64,000 bases of DNA from Argonema antarcticum A004/B2 (GTDB lineage Bacteria; Cyanobacteriota; Cyanobacteriia; Cyanobacteriales; Aerosakkonemataceae). The stretch spans positions 62,001-126,000 of the forward strand of contig NZ_JAIQZN010000005.1 in assembly GCF_023333585.1 (NCBI RefSeq), written 5' to 3'. The position numbers and the translations under genes are program-made. Shown in pieces: positions 18,797-29,113 of this stretch (position 1 is the stretch's first letter; each line of letters starts with the position of its first letter). The notes under the pieces were generated by a model. The model saw nothing but the letters and a program-made list of their open reading frames with translations, was not told where the DNA came from and made no database searches.

Positions 18797-18898
18797 CCTC
18801 ACCCCCCAACCCCCTCTCCGCAACGGAGAGGGGGAATAGGAGAGGGGGAGTAATCTTGCTCCCCTCCCTCTCCACAACGGGGAGGGCAGGGTGGTTTC
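18797..18898. repeat. dispersed C/G-rich hairpin repeat pair
   Basis: ccctctccgcaacggagaggg forms a 9-bp stem with a 3-nt loop, followed by a second, imperfect copy (ctccctctccacaacgggga). This type of repeat is frequent in cyanobacterial intergenic DNA. Here it follows the glycine-rich gene and runs into the transposase remnant. Confidence 0.75.
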
Positions 18899-19625
18899 AT
18901 ACAAAAAAAGAAAAAACTTTGGGGAGTTGGTTTGTAATCTGTCACCGTGCAACGGATGCCTTGACCGTCAATTGCCAGTCGTTCTCCTAACTAGAGTCCC
19001 ATTAAGTATAAAAGAGGCTCAAAATAAAAGTTTAGAGCTGGAACCTGAGCAATGGACAGACAGTCAAATACCTGGATATAAAATCGCCGAGAAAGAGAGT
19101 AATTATGGAGGGATAAAACAAAGATGGTTAATCATCGAAAGTGAAGCCAGAAAAAAAGCAAGCATTCAACAAGTCTCCCGCCAAGTAGAAAAACAGAAAG
19201 AAAAAGCATCAGCCGCGCTACGTCAGCTTTACAGGCAAAAGTTTGCTTGTCAGCCCGATGCAAAAATAGCGGTAGAAAGATTATCAAATTATTTAAAGTA
19301 TCACGAAATAAAAGATATTGAATACGCAGAAAAAGCTAGTTACGAGCAATCAGGAAGACCGAGTAAATTAACCAAACAGAATAAAATCAAGTATCAAGTA
19401 AAAGGTAGATTAGAAATCAGATTATCAGTAATTGAAGCTGAAAAAACTAAAGCAGGTAGATTTATTTTGGCTACGAATGTTGTAGATAACAATGAATTGA
19501 CTAATGATGAGGTGCGATCAGAATATAAAGCCCAACAATCCAATCAAAGAGGATTTAGATTTTTAAAAGATCCTTTGTTTTTCACGGCAAGTGTATTAGA
19601 TATTATCTACTTATTGACCGAATAG
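18891..19625 (+). pseudogene. IS1634-type transposase remnant
   Basis: The frame from about 18972 reads TRVPLSIKEAQ, NYGGIKQRWLIIESEAR, FACQPDA, GRPSK, GRFILATNV, LTNDE and KAQQSNQRGFRFLKDPLFFTAS. This is the middle part of an IS1634 (IS4-related) transposase. The N-terminal third and everything after FFTAS are missing, and the first roughly 25 residues come from a hairpin repeat and unrelated DNA. At 244 codons against the usual 500 or more, it cannot be functional. No terminal inverted repeats are seen. Confidence 0.85.
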
Positions 19626-19864
19626 TAGAAGCCAAAGGCGAAAAACTTAGGCTAGAAAAGTTTTTCTGGCTTGGATTTTTCAAAAATATTAGTAAGATGA
19701 GTCAGATCTGCGGAATGTGGGTTTAATCAAAGCGATCGCATCCAGGAAACACAAATTTTAATGGATATCAATAGATACCCTTCCCCAAAAGCTTCTCACA
19801 AGGAATGAATAATTGATTATCTGTAAGATAAACTCGAAACTATCTATTGAGAGTGTCTCAAACA

Positions 19865-21994
19865 ATGGATTCCTCAAAACAGGCGATCGCCCCCACCTCA
19901 CTCAAATTCCGCCTCCGCACCGCCTTGGTGGTACCCTTTGTACTGCAAATCGTCACTGCCGTTGGCTTGGTAGGCTATCTCTCCTTCCGCAACGGGCACA
20001 AAGCCGTCAACGACTTGGTGCTGCGGTTGCAAAGCGAAGCTAGCTCTCGCATCTATCAGCACCTTGACACGTTTTTAGCCACTCCTGCTCAAATCAACCA
20101 AATCAACGTGGATGACTATAACTCAGGAAATCTGAACTTGCTAGACTATGAGCGCACCTGGCGTCAGTTTTACAGCCAAATGAAAACGTTCAAGAGTTTG
20201 AATTACATCGGCTTTGGTCGTCCCCAAGGTAGTGAGTATGTCGGCATCGGTCGTGAAGCAGATGGCAGATTGTACATGGCAATGATGCGCTCTTCTTACA
20301 AAGGTCGGTACAAGCAATATGAGCTGGATAGTCAGGGAAAACCTACCCGTGTCACCGAGCATGAAGCCTTTGAATACGTGAACGACAGTGGGTTTACCGA
20401 GCCAGTTAAAGCAGGTAAACCAGTCTGGGCCAAGATCAACTACTGGGCTGATAAACCAGATATTGTGACAATTAGCTGTAGCTATCCGGTATATGACAAA
20501 AGCCGCAACCTGGTGGGTGTGATCGGAACTGAGTTGTTTCTCCCACAGTTGAACACCTTCCTGCAAAATTTGAAGGTGACTCCTTCGGGTAAAATTTTCA
20601 TCTTGGAGCGGGATGGTTTGGTTGTGGCTACCTCCACCGACGAAAAATCTTACCGGATCAAAGCAGGTAAACCCGAACGCCTCAATGTAGTTAAACTTCA
20701 AGACCCTTTAATTCGAGCAACTGGTCAACAGTTAATAGACCGTTTTGCTAACTTGAGCCAAATTAGCGAGAGTCAGCAGTTCCAATTCAACCTCAATAAC
20801 GAACCCACATTCGTTCAAGTCCTTCCCTGGCGGGATAAATTGGGTCTCGATTGGCTAATTGTGGTAGTCATTCCTGAATCGGATTTCATGGGAGAAATCA
20901 ACAACAACACTCGCATCACAATGCTGCTGTGTTTGCTGGCGTTGGGAGTGGCGATTGCTGTAGCAATTCTTACGGCTTCCTGGATTACTCGTCCCATAAA
21001 CCGTATTGCCAAAGCTTCAGCTGAGATGGCAGACGGCAATTTCAACCAGAACGTTGAACCCAGCCAGATTATTGAACTCTCAAAACTGGCAAACTCCTTC
21101 AATAGTATGGCCAAGCAACTGAACAATTCCTTTGACAAACTCAATGAGGTAATTCTGCAAGCCAATCAAGTGGGGATGAAGGTTACCTCCTCCACAAAGC
21201 AAATTGCTACTGCTGGCAAGCAGTTAGAAGCCACCGTGACACAACAATCAGTTTCCACTAACGAAGTGAAAGCTACCGCGACTGAAATTGCCTCAACCAG
21301 TGGGAAATTAGCCAAAACGATGGAAGATATTGCCCAAAAAGCTCAATCCACTGCTACTTCGGCAAGTCATAGTCAATCCTCCCTGGAGGAAATGGCAACT
21401 GTAATACATCAGTTGGCAACGTTCACAAGGAATATGTCCTCTAGGTTACAGATGATGAATGAAAAAGCTAATAACATCAATAGCGTGGTGACGATGATTA
21501 CTCAAGTGGCCGATCAAACCAATTTACTCTCGCTCAATGCCGCCATCGAAGCGGAGAAGGCAGGAGAGTATGGGTCAGGTTTTGGCGTTGTCGCCATAGA
21601 AGTGCGATGGTTGGCAAATAAGGCGAGTAGGGCGGCATCGGAAATTCAGGATATGGTCAAAGAAATACAAGTCTCTGTTGGCAAGGGTGTGACAGAAATG
21701 GATAAGTTCAGCCAAGATGTGGGTAACTATGTGAAACGAGTGAGCTTTGTCAGTGAGCAAATGACTGCTGTGATTGACCAAGTGCAAAGTCTCACACCAC
21801 AATTTGAACAGGTGAGTCAGAGTATGGAGGGGCAATTTGAGGGAGCCAGTCAAATTAGTAGTGCTATATCTCAATTAAGTGAAGCCTCTGTGCAAACGGT
21901 CACATCTCTAAAGCAAACAAATCAGGTGCTTGACCAATTGAATAATACGGCACAAGTCTTACAAGGAATCATTTCCAGAAAGGTAGCAGAGTAA
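19865..21994 (+). CDS. methyl-accepting chemotaxis protein with dCache-like sensor
   Basis: The ATG at 19865 is chosen over a TTG six codons earlier. The protein of about 709 residues has a membrane helix near residues 25-42, a large periplasmic ligand domain to about 345 (dCache-like, with VGVIGTELFL), a second membrane helix near 350-372 and a HAMP region (TRPINRIAKASAEMADGNF). The signalling helix carries the hairpin-tip motif QVADQTNLLSLNAAIEAEKAGEYGSGF. It would feed a CheA kinase controlling type IV-pilus motility or phototaxis. No che genes are nearby, so it is an orphan receptor. The last roughly 150 residues contain no visible CheR-docking pentapeptide. Confidence 0.92.
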   Translation: MDSSKQAIAPTSLKFRLRTALVVPFVLQIVTAVGLVGYLSFRNGHKAVNDLVLRLQSEASSRIYQHLDTFLATPAQINQINVDDYNSGNLNLLDYERTWRQFYSQMKTFKSLNYIGFGRPQGSEYVGIGREADGRLYMAMMRSSYKGRYKQYELDSQGKPTRVTEHEAFEYVNDSGFTEPVKAGKPVWAKINYWADKPDIVTISCSYPVYDKSRNLVGVIGTELFLPQLNTFLQNLKVTPSGKIFILERDGLVVATSTDEKSYRIKAGKPERLNVVKLQDPLIRATGQQLIDRFANLSQISESQQFQFNLNNEPTFVQVLPWRDKLGLDWLIVVVIPESDFMGEINNNTRITMLLCLLALGVAIAVAILTASWITRPINRIAKASAEMADGNFNQNVEPSQIIELSKLANSFNSMAKQLNNSFDKLNEVILQANQVGMKVTSSTKQIATAGKQLEATVTQQSVSTNEVKATATEIASTSGKLAKTMEDIAQKAQSTATSASHSQSSLEEMATVIHQLATFTRNMSSRLQMMNEKANNINSVVTMITQVADQTNLLSLNAAIEAEKAGEYGSGFGVVAIEVRWLANKASRAASEIQDMVKEIQVSVGKGVTEMDKFSQDVGNYVKRVSFVSEQMTAVIDQVQSLTPQFEQVSQSMEGQFEGASQISSAISQLSEASVQTVTSLKQTNQVLDQLNNTAQVLQGIISRKVAE

Positions 21995-22127
21995 TTGTAT
22001 AGTGAGTCTAAAAGAATTGTGGAAGTTAGCTAGAGTTAAGTAATCAGAGTCTCCAAGTTAGAAATTGGGATCGCTGGTCATGCTGTCTAGTTTCATGGTA
22101 TTTACCTTCGCTGTAATGGGTTGATCG

Positions 22128-22144
22128 GGTGGGCATTGCCCACC
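22128..22144. terminator. GGTGGGC hairpin between convergent genes
   Basis: ggtgggc and gcccacc pair around ATT. The same core (gtgggcattgcccac) occurs at 49630-49644, so this is a shared hairpin type. It sits between the chemoreceptor (+) and acnB (-) and could end both transcripts. Confidence 0.5.
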
Positions 22145-22154
22145 TACCATCATT

Positions 22155-24767
22155 CTAATTCAACGCACCCGCCGGAATACCCAAAATATCTTCAATTTTG
22201 GGCATATCTTCCAACGCAATCACCCTTCCTTCATCCTCAAAACCAGTAATCTCATCGAAATTCAAATACCGATACAAATCACCAGCTAAAGGATGAATTT
22301 TCTTCGCCACGATATCCAGATATTCCGGCACAGTAGGAATCCTTCCCAACAGCGCACAAACTGCTGCTAATTCAGCGGAACCTAGATAAACTCGCGCATC
22401 TTTACCCATCCGGTTATTGAAATTTCGGGTAGAAGTTGAAAACACGGTAGTACCATCAGCAACTCGCGCTTGATTACCCATGCAAAGACTGCAACCAGGC
22501 ATTTCAGTCCTCGCACCCGCAGCACCAAAAATGCTGTAGTAACCTTCTTCTTTTAGTTGCTGTTCATCCATCCGAGTTGGGGGACAAATCCACAGGCGGG
22601 TTTTCACCGTACCTTCGCCTTCCAACACCTTCGCAGTGGCGCGATAGTGACCGATATTTGTCATGCAAGAACCAACGAATACTTCCTGCACGGGGTCGTT
22701 AGCAACTTCGGACAATAATTTAATATTATCCGGGTCATTTGGTGCAGCAACAATTGGTTCTTTAATCTCGTTAAGATCGATTTCGATGATTTCTGCATAT
22801 TCTGCATCAGCATCAGCTGCCAATAATATTGGATTTGCCAACCATTGCTCCATTTTCGCCACGCGGCGCATAATAGTGCGGGCATCTTCATAACCACGCG
22901 CTACCATATTTGTCAATAGGGCAATATTGGAACGCAGATACTCAGAAATAGTCTCGACGCTGAGTTTAATTGTGCAACCAGCACAAGAACGTTCGGCGGT
23001 AGCATCTGTCAATTCAAAAGCTTGCTCGACTTTCAAATCTGGCAAACCTTCAATCTCCATAATTCGCCCGGAGAAGACATTTTTCTTATTCTTCTTATCC
23101 ACTGTTAGCAATCCTTTTTGAATTGCTATGTAAGGAATTGCATTGACAATATCTCGCAGGGTAACACCGGGTTGCAATTCACCTTTGAATCGCACTAAAA
23201 CTGATTCTGGCATATCCAAAGGCATGACGCCCAAAGCAGCAGCAAATGCTACCAAACCGGAACCTGCGGGGAAGGAAATTCCTAATGGGAAACGAGTATG
23301 AGAATCGCCACCTGTTCCTACCGTATCTGGTAACAACATTCGGTTTAACCAAGAGTGAATAATTCCATCGCCGGGGCGCAATGAAACACCGCCGCGTTGT
23401 GCCATGAAATCGGGTAATTCTTTATGAGTTGTCACATCAACTGGTTTGGGATATGCTGCTGTGTGGCAGAAACTTTGCATGACTAAATCTGCACTGAATC
23501 CCAAACAAGCGAGTTCTTTTAACTCATCTCTAGTCATCGGGCCTGTGGTATCCTGGGAACCAACAGTTGTCATGATTGGTTCGCAAGATGTGCCGGGACG
23601 AACCCCTGGTAATCCGCAAGCTTTGCCGACCATTTTTTGTGCTAAAGTGTAACCTTTGCCAGTATCTGCTGGTTGTTTTGGACGGGTGAAAACGGTACTG
23701 GTTTCTAATCCTAATGCAGCGCGAGTTTTATCGGTGAGAGTGCGTCCGATGAGTAGAGGAATGCGTCCACCTGCTCTTACTTCGTCGAGAATTGTATCTG
23801 GTTTTAGGGTAAAATTGGAGATAACTTCGCCAGCTTCGTTGACAATTTCTCCTTTGTAGGGATGAATGGTAATTACCATCCCGGTTTCCATATTGCTGAC
23901 ATCGCATTCGATCGGCAATGCACCGGAATCTTCAGCAGTGTTAAAGAAGATGGGAGCGATCGCACTTCCTAAAATATATCCCCCATTTCGCTTATTGGGA
24001 ATATGAGGAATATCGTTCCCAATATGCCACAACACCGAGTTAATCGCCGATTTCCGGGATGAACCAGTCCCCACAACATCCCCCACATAAGCTACAGGAT
24101 GCCCTTTCTCCTTCAATTGTGCGATCGTTTCCAACGCCCCCGGCATCCGCGATTCCAACATCACCGTAGCGTGCAACGGAATATCCGGGCGAGTGGTAGC
24201 AAGAGGTGCAGGCGACAAATCATCCGTATTCGTCTCGCCGGGAACCTTAAACACCGTCACCGTAATCGTTTCCGGCAATTTGGGACGCCCGATGAACCAC
24301 GCGGCATTTGACCACGCATCAACTACTTGCTTGGCGTAGGGATTGACTTCCGACAAAGCAAGGACATCGTTAAAAGCATCAAACACCAACAATATCTTAC
24401 TTAAGGCAGTTGCTGCGGCCCCTGCAATTAAGCTGTCATGGGATTTGAGCAAATCCACCAAAGATTGCACATTGTACCCGCCCAGCATCGTACCCAGCAG
24501 GTAAACCGCCGCTTGGCGAGTAATCAAAGGACAAGTGATTTCCCCCTTCGCAACAGCAGCGAGAAACCCAGCTTTCACGTAAGCTGCTGCATCCACCCCC
24601 GGAGGAACGCGATTTGTCAGCAAATCCAACAACGTCTCCGCTTCCCCCGCCGGAGGATTTTTCAGCAGTTCGCAAACTTCCGATGTCTGCTGGGCATTTA
24701 AGGGTAGGGGCGGAATTCCCAATTTTGCCCGTTCTTTAACCTGTTGACGATAAGTTGACAACATCAA
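22155..24767 (-). CDS. acnB: aconitate hydratase B
   Basis: AcnB interconverts citrate and isocitrate in the TCA cycle using a 4Fe-4S cluster, and in many bacteria also dehydrates 2-methylisocitrate. At 870 residues it has the expected length. An N-terminal HEAT-like region (to about 160) is followed by the swivel domain that in AcnB precedes the catalytic core ([13 protein letters not shown]). The core has cluster Cys residues in [11 protein letters not shown] and [12 protein letters not shown] near the C-terminus, and [21 protein letters not shown]. It is a stand-alone gene read toward the chemoreceptor. Confidence 0.97.
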   Translation of the reverse strand: MMLSTYRQQVKERAKLGIPPLPLNAQQTSEVCELLKNPPAGEAETLLDLLTNRVPPGVDAAAYVKAGFLAAVAKGEITCPLITRQAAVYLLGTMLGGYNVQSLVDLLKSHDSLIAGAAATALSKILLVFDAFNDVLALSEVNPYAKQVVDAWSNAAWFIGRPKLPETITVTVFKVPGETNTDDLSPAPLATTRPDIPLHATVMLESRMPGALETIAQLKEKGHPVAYVGDVVGTGSSRKSAINSVLWHIGNDIPHIPNKRNGGYILGSAIAPIFFNTAEDSGALPIECDVSNMETGMVITIHPYKGEIVNEAGEVISNFTLKPDTILDEVRAGGRIPLLIGRTLTDKTRAALGLETSTVFTRPKQPADTGKGYTLAQKMVGKACGLPGVRPGTSCEPIMTTVGSQDTTGPMTRDELKELACLGFSADLVMQSFCHTAAYPKPVDVTTHKELPDFMAQRGGVSLRPGDGIIHSWLNRMLLPDTVGTGGDSHTRFPLGISFPAGSGLVAFAAALGVMPLDMPESVLVRFKGELQPGVTLRDIVNAIPYIAIQKGLLTVDKKNKKNVFSGRIMEIEGLPDLKVEQAFELTDATAERSCAGCTIKLSVETISEYLRSNIALLTNMVARGYEDARTIMRRVAKMEQWLANPILLAADADAEYAEIIEIDLNEIKEPIVAAPNDPDNIKLLSEVANDPVQEVFVGSCMTNIGHYRATAKVLEGEGTVKTRLWICPPTRMDEQQLKEEGYYSIFGAAGARTEMPGCSLCMGNQARVADGTTVFSTSTRNFNNRMGKDARVYLGSAELAAVCALLGRIPTVPEYLDIVAKKIHPLAGDLYRYLNFDEITGFEDEGRVIALEDMPKIEDILGIPAGALN

Positions 24768-25292
24768 GTGTTCTCCTAATGGATTTCCTAGTTATAATCG
24801 TTAGTCTATCGCTATTTATCGGGTTAAATTGTTATTGGATAACGGTTTTGTGGGTATTGAATGATTGTTTAAAGGATATTAGTGCAAATATGACTGAATA
24901 AAAAGCATCGCCAATAGCTGCAAAATCAACAGCAATAAATTTACTTTCCCATCATCTTTTCTCCTCAAAAACATTGGTATAGCATAAACCCAAAACATCA
25001 GCGACGGCAAAAACCAAGGCAACAGTACCGCGTACCGCATCACTAACTATCGTGTTTGGAGCTAAAACCAGTAAGCAATCTGAATTTGAATACCTGGTAA
25101 ACACTGCGGGTTTTACAGAGTTACGCTCGATTACTGTCAACGAGACAACCTTTCTTCTAGAGGCCAGTCTGGGATGATCCCCGAAGTAGGTCGATGTGCG
25201 GCACTTCTCTTGGGCTCGTTAAGATTGTCGAGAAATTGGTGTCAGCATAGCCTACAATGATAGGGAACAATTGTAATCTCGGCAAAAAATAG
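24768..25292. other. intergenic region with a methyltransferase remnant
   Basis: Apart from the fragment at 25040-25177 no gene is visible. The region should hold the acnB promoter (its start is at 24767) and that of the GH3 gene. Confidence 0.45.
25040..25177 (+). pseudogene. C-terminal fragment of an O-methyltransferase
   Basis: Frame 25001-25177 ends with TIVFGAK-TSKQSEFEYLVNTAGFTEL-RSITVN-TTFLLEAS. This matches the end of SAM-dependent O-methyltransferases of the hydroxyneurosporene/caffeate type (GG..RTE.E....AAGF....). Nothing upstream encodes the SAM-binding domain, and a stop precedes the fragment in frame. It is therefore a relic; identification rests on a short match. Confidence 0.45.
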
Positions 25293-26993
25293 TTGAGTAA
25301 CTCCTTCTCTGACCATTCGCTACCTCCTTGGCAGCAACTGAGTTTAAAACAGCAGGTAGCACAACTACTGGTGGTACGCACCTCCGGTCACCTCTTCGAT
25401 GGCGAAATCCGCTACCCACAGTGGGAAGCACCTACTGCAAAACTCCGACATTGGATTGAGGATCGGGGGGTAGGGGGCGTTATCCTCCTGGGAGGAAGTG
25501 TGTCCGATCTAGCTGCACGAATTCAGCAGATGCAAAGCTGGGCGCAAGTCCCCCTGCTGATCGCAGCGGACATTGAGCAAGGAGTAGGTCAACGGTTCTC
25601 AGGAGCCACATGGATGCCACCCCCAATGGCTCTGGGCGCGATCGCTAAATCCGACTTGCCGCAAGCCTGTGCCTTAGCCAGAGAGATGGGAGCGATCACC
25701 GCTCGAGAAGCTGAGGCTGTTGGACTCAACTGGCTGTTGGCGCCAATTGTTGATGTGAACAATAACCCCGAAAATCCCGCGATTAGCCTGAGAGCCTTTG
25801 GAGAGATGCCAGAAATTGTCATCCCTTTAATTGAGGCGTTTATCCAAGGCACCCAAGACTATAGTGTTCTGACAACAGCTAAGCACTTTCCGGGGCATGG
25901 GGATACGTCAACCGATCCCCACCTGGACTTACCCCTGATTCCCCACCCACGAGAACGCCTAGATCGGGTAGAACTGGCTCCCTTTCGCGCCGCTATTGCT
26001 GCAGGGGTAAGTGCTGTGATGACCGCACACTTGCAAGTGCCTGCCTTAGATCCGGATTATCCGGCTACCCTCTCATTTTTAGTTTTGACTCAGTTACTGC
26101 GCCAAGAGATGGGGTTTGACGGGTTGATTGTTACCGATGCGCTGGTGATGCAAGCGATTACTCGGCATTATGGAGCATTAGAGGCTCCAATCATGGCGCT
26201 AGAGGCTGGTGCGGATGTCGTTCTCATGCCTGTTGACCCACCAGGGACAATTGAGGCAATTTATCAAGCCGTGCAAACGGGACGCTTGAGTCAGGAAAGA
26301 CTTCATGCCAAGCTGGAGCGGATTTGGAGAGCTAAGGAGCAGGTTTTCAGATCGACTCTAAGATCGGAACAAAAGCAAGGGGTTAGCGATTCCAGTCTCT
26401 CTTGGATTGAGAGCATAGCCCAACCTAAAGCTTCTGAGGTTTGCCGTACCATCCTACATCAATCCCTAATGGTTCACACTCCGTCACCGAGAGAGTCGCG
26501 TCAAACACTACAGCCACAGAATTTAACATCTGACACAACCATTAGAGCGACTAATCTCATTGTGGTAGAAAACTTATTGCAGGCAAGTTTTCTAGGACTA
26601 CACACACCTGCCATTACAATACCGCAAGGATGGGGCTATCGCTTGCAATGGGTTGATAGTCAAACGCCTGTCATTGAAAGTATCAATGACCTTCAGCCGA
26701 CACTGCTTCAACTGTTTATCCAGGCTAACCCCTTTCAGAATACGACGGGCTTGGTTCAGATAGCGCAACGCCACTTAGAGGTATTACTAGAGGCAGGACA
26801 ACTAAAAGCACTGATTCTCTGCGGTAGCCCGTATGTTTGGAAACAATTCGTCCCCCTATTACCATCCGAGATTCCAGCTGTGTTTAGCTACGGTCAAATA
26901 CCTATGGCTCAGGCGATCGCTTTAGAAAAGCTTTTGGACTTGGGGTTGGCTATTCAAGGTACAGAGTATATTGACCAAAAATTTACGACTTAG
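25293..26993 (+). CDS. GH3 beta-N-acetylhexosaminidase (NagZ-like)
   Basis: This family 3 glycosidase has 566 residues and starts at TTG 25293; an in-frame stop lies just upstream and no ATG occurs before conserved sequence. The N-terminal TIM barrel has KHFPGHGDTSTDPHLDLP near residue 197, with the His/Asp pair that replaces the usual acid-base in NagZ, and the nucleophile Asp in GLIVTDALVM near 282. Residues after about 365 form a second alpha/beta domain, which NagZ of E. coli (341 residues) lacks. It likely removes GlcNAc from muropeptides in cell-wall recycling. Confidence 0.9.
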   Translation: MSNSFSDHSLPPWQQLSLKQQVAQLLVVRTSGHLFDGEIRYPQWEAPTAKLRHWIEDRGVGGVILLGGSVSDLAARIQQMQSWAQVPLLIAADIEQGVGQRFSGATWMPPPMALGAIAKSDLPQACALAREMGAITAREAEAVGLNWLLAPIVDVNNNPENPAISLRAFGEMPEIVIPLIEAFIQGTQDYSVLTTAKHFPGHGDTSTDPHLDLPLIPHPRERLDRVELAPFRAAIAAGVSAVMTAHLQVPALDPDYPATLSFLVLTQLLRQEMGFDGLIVTDALVMQAITRHYGALEAPIMALEAGADVVLMPVDPPGTIEAIYQAVQTGRLSQERLHAKLERIWRAKEQVFRSTLRSEQKQGVSDSSLSWIESIAQPKASEVCRTILHQSLMVHTPSPRESRQTLQPQNLTSDTTIRATNLIVVENLLQASFLGLHTPAITIPQGWGYRLQWVDSQTPVIESINDLQPTLLQLFIQANPFQNTTGLVQIAQRHLEVLLEAGQLKALILCGSPYVWKQFVPLLPSEIPAVFSYGQIPMAQAIALEKLLDLGLAIQGTEYIDQKFTT

Positions 26994-27020
26994 AACCCAA
27001 CTCCAGTATTTATCGCCTAC

Positions 27021-27137
27021 TTAAGAAGCGTTACTACTTCCCTCATTAGCAGTTGAACTTTCTGAAATATTTAGACTTTTTGCCCATGTAGAACAAATGC
27101 CTCCCGCTACATCTTTGGAAATCTTTTTAATAATCAA
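27021..27137 (-). CDS. possible 38-residue peptide, unsupported function
   Basis: A TTG-started frame encodes a basic leader-like segment (IIKKISKDVAGG) followed by a Ser/Asn/Thr-rich tail ending NEGSSNAS. Just upstream, in another frame, an open stretch reads ICVLTPELAHQGIRRIDY. The pair may be one frameshifted small gene. No ribosome site is evident. Weakly supported. Confidence 0.2.
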   Translation of the reverse strand: MIIKKISKDVAGGICSTWAKSLNISESSTANEGSSNAS

Positions 27138-27204
27138 TGCGCCTTATACCTTGATGTGCCAATTCAGGAGTCAGAACGCAAATTTCGGTGGGAACGTTAG
27201 CTCA

Positions 27205-28434
27205 CTAATTAATGGGAGTAAGCTTTTTGACACGCGCAGCAGTCTCTTCTGGTTTTCCCGAAGAGGGAAACACTAAAACACTCTTAATTTTGGTGTTATT
27301 AACCAGTTCTTTTAAGCGATCCAACTGAGTATCTGAAATGGCTACTCCTTCATACTTTTCGGCATAATCTAGCTCTTGGTTAAAATTAGCATCGTTATAA
27401 GTTTGAATGAACACTCGATCGACATTCCAATTTTCCCAATCAGCCGCAAAATAACGTTTACCCCAATAAGGGTTATGATGGCAAAGGTCGAAACTAACTT
27501 TTGGGTTAGCTTTCTTCATGTCATCTCTCATTTGCCGCACGAAATTAGTCAAACGGGTTGTGCGATCGACTTTACCTGGTAAATCGGCATGATAACCTAA
27601 GTAATCATCCCATTGAACTGCATCAATGGTAGGATACTTTTGGACAAATTCTACTGATATCTTTTTGAAAAGATTAGCAACTTCTGGGAGTTCTACATCC
27701 AGTACGTAGTGTTCGATCCCAGCGTAGGTTTTATCAACCCCAGGTACAATCCATCGTCTAGCAATTGCCTCATCAAAAATGGGGCTATTTTTATCGATTT
27801 TAATCCCCTTTTCAAAATAAGCGTGTACTTGCATTCCCTGCTTGTGTGCCTCATCAATCAACCAATCTAGCCATCGTTCTTGAAATTGGTTGGGACAACT
27901 TTTGTATCCAAATGTTTGCTGCATAACATTGCTGTTATACATCGTGCAACCATTACCCCATACTCCATGAATAATTGTATTTATTCCTTGCGATCGATAA
28001 TAACGAACTCGTTGGCGAATCGTTTTTTCGTCAGCATTATTAGTTGCTTGATACCGACTTAAATAAATTCCCCTGATTTCCTTTTTCTCCCAAAGAGTTT
28101 GAAGTAATGGTGATTTTTTGGGGGTTACGGGTAATGCTGGAACTTTTGGATTGGTTGTTAGTGTAGGAGTCGGAATAACTTTCGCTAAGGGTGCATCGGC
28201 AACAGGTATGTGCTGGGTCGGCGCAGGAGTAACTTTAGGAGTGGTTGGCTGTGGATTATTTGGTTGATTATTAGGTAAAAACTTGCTAATATCTAGATTA
28301 TTAGGCAGAACTTTTCTGATACCTAGATGATCTAGATTCGTAAAGCCCCAATAACCAAGACCTAACAAAACAATGATTAATGAAAATGGAATACTCGTAC
28401 ATCCACATCCATTGTTTTCTTTTTTAGCTGGCAT
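27205..28434 (-). CDS. membrane-anchored family 10-like glycosidase
   Basis: The ATG at 28434 is chosen; the frame extends 44 codons further upstream, but that extension is not protein-like. Of about 409 residues, 14-32 form one membrane helix (FSLIIVLLGLGYWGF). Residues 45-115 are a Pro/Thr-rich spacer, and about 120-405 a TIM-barrel domain beginning EIRGIYLSRYQ, with GINTIIHGVW, VHAYFEKG, DAVQWDDYLGYH and SFDLCHHNPYWGKRY. This fits the GHL10/YngK-like or DUF4015 group of putative glycoside hydrolases at the cell surface. WDDY likely bears an active-site acid. The substrate is unknown. Confidence 0.8.
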   Translation of the reverse strand: MPAKKENNGCGCTSIPFSLIIVLLGLGYWGFTNLDHLGIRKVLPNNLDISKFLPNNQPNNPQPTTPKVTPAPTQHIPVADAPLAKVIPTPTLTTNPKVPALPVTPKKSPLLQTLWEKKEIRGIYLSRYQATNNADEKTIRQRVRYYRSQGINTIIHGVWGNGCTMYNSNVMQQTFGYKSCPNQFQERWLDWLIDEAHKQGMQVHAYFEKGIKIDKNSPIFDEAIARRWIVPGVDKTYAGIEHYVLDVELPEVANLFKKISVEFVQKYPTIDAVQWDDYLGYHADLPGKVDRTTRLTNFVRQMRDDMKKANPKVSFDLCHHNPYWGKRYFAADWENWNVDRVFIQTYNDANFNQELDYAEKYEGVAISDTQLDRLKELVNNTKIKSVLVFPSSGKPEETAARVKKLTPIN

Positions 28435-28578
28435 GGCAACAAAGCATGATTGTTTAACGATGAGAGTAACTTTTCTTAGTCGGTTGGGGCTTAGCTGTAG
28501 TAACCGATACAAGGGAGTGCTGAAGCAATAATGTAGCACGAATGGTGCTATATTAAAATACTTCACATTGCGATCGCT

Positions 28579-28869
28579 CTATTCCGCATCCTTGCGGCGA
28601 CGACGAATACCCAGTTTCTGACAAGTACTTCTCATCAAGCAAACCAAACACTTGCTTCCAGTGCTAGAGATAGTGCTAGGTTCCTTAGTCACAGCTAGCT
28701 CGATCGCTCTATGGGTCAACCAATTGATGCTTACGGCCGATCCCATTCTTTCAACATCGCTTTCTGGCAGTTTATTATACCAAAGTGCATCCCCAAAGCA
28801 TATATCTGTCAAACAGAATCTGGCATTCGAGGAAGTCTCTAACTTGGCAAAACCAAAACGATGTACCAC
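28579..28869 (-). CDS. hypothetical protein, doubtful
   Basis: A 96-codon frame with a GTG start encodes a soluble protein with a Cys cluster (CLVCLMRSTC) and a basic C-terminus (RRRRKD). No homologous family is recognised and a competing frame lies opposite. An internal ATG at 28746 would give a 55-residue version. Confidence 0.25.
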   Translation of the reverse strand: MVHRFGFAKLETSSNARFCLTDICFGDALWYNKLPESDVERMGSAVSINWLTHRAIELAVTKEPSTISSTGSKCLVCLMRSTCQKLGIRRRRKDAE

Positions 28870-29023
28870 CTGAAAATCCTCAGCCTAAAGGCGGTCGCAC
28901 GATCGCTCCTTCCTGATATTCTTCGTCCCTATTTATCAGTTGCTTTGTTTGGCTGGTCGCAGTCCGGAGGGTGCTAAAGCTCAGCTAGATGTGTTATTAT
29001 GTCTAGATTGGTGGGTAAATCTG

Positions 29024-29049
29024 TCCTAATCCCTATGAGGGATTGAAAT
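29024..29049. repeat. solitary CRISPR-repeat-like sequence
   Basis: cctaatccctatgagggatt followed by gaaat closely resembles the 3' part of cyanobacterial CRISPR repeats (AATCCCTAT-AGGGATT-GAAA). Only one copy is present, with no spacer array and no cas genes within the window. It may be an orphan repeat or a chance resemblance. Confidence 0.4.
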
Positions 29050-29113
29050 CAAGAACCCGCCTTACGAGTCGGGTGCTAAACTGAAACTGGAAACCTGCCA
29101 GTCCTCACTCAAC

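Larger units (their letters stand above)
28435..29113. other. poorly coding stretch with a solitary CRISPR-like repeat
   Basis: No gene is firmly supported. Overlapping frames of 96 codons (minus, 28579-28869) and 73 codons (plus, 28652-28873) both exist and neither has a clear ribosome site. One CRISPR-repeat-like palindrome lies at 29024-29049. Confidence 0.5.

Noticed and set aside
22661-24701. several 60-87 codon frames inside acnB
   Set aside because: Shadows of a well-conserved gene in other frames.
28435-28566. 44-codon extension of the family 10-like glycosidase
   Set aside because: The ATG at 28434 directly precedes the typical charged leader and membrane helix; the extension is not protein-like.
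29024-29049. CRISPR array
   Set aside because: Only one repeat-like copy; an array needs at least two repeats with a spacer. Kept as a solitary repeat.
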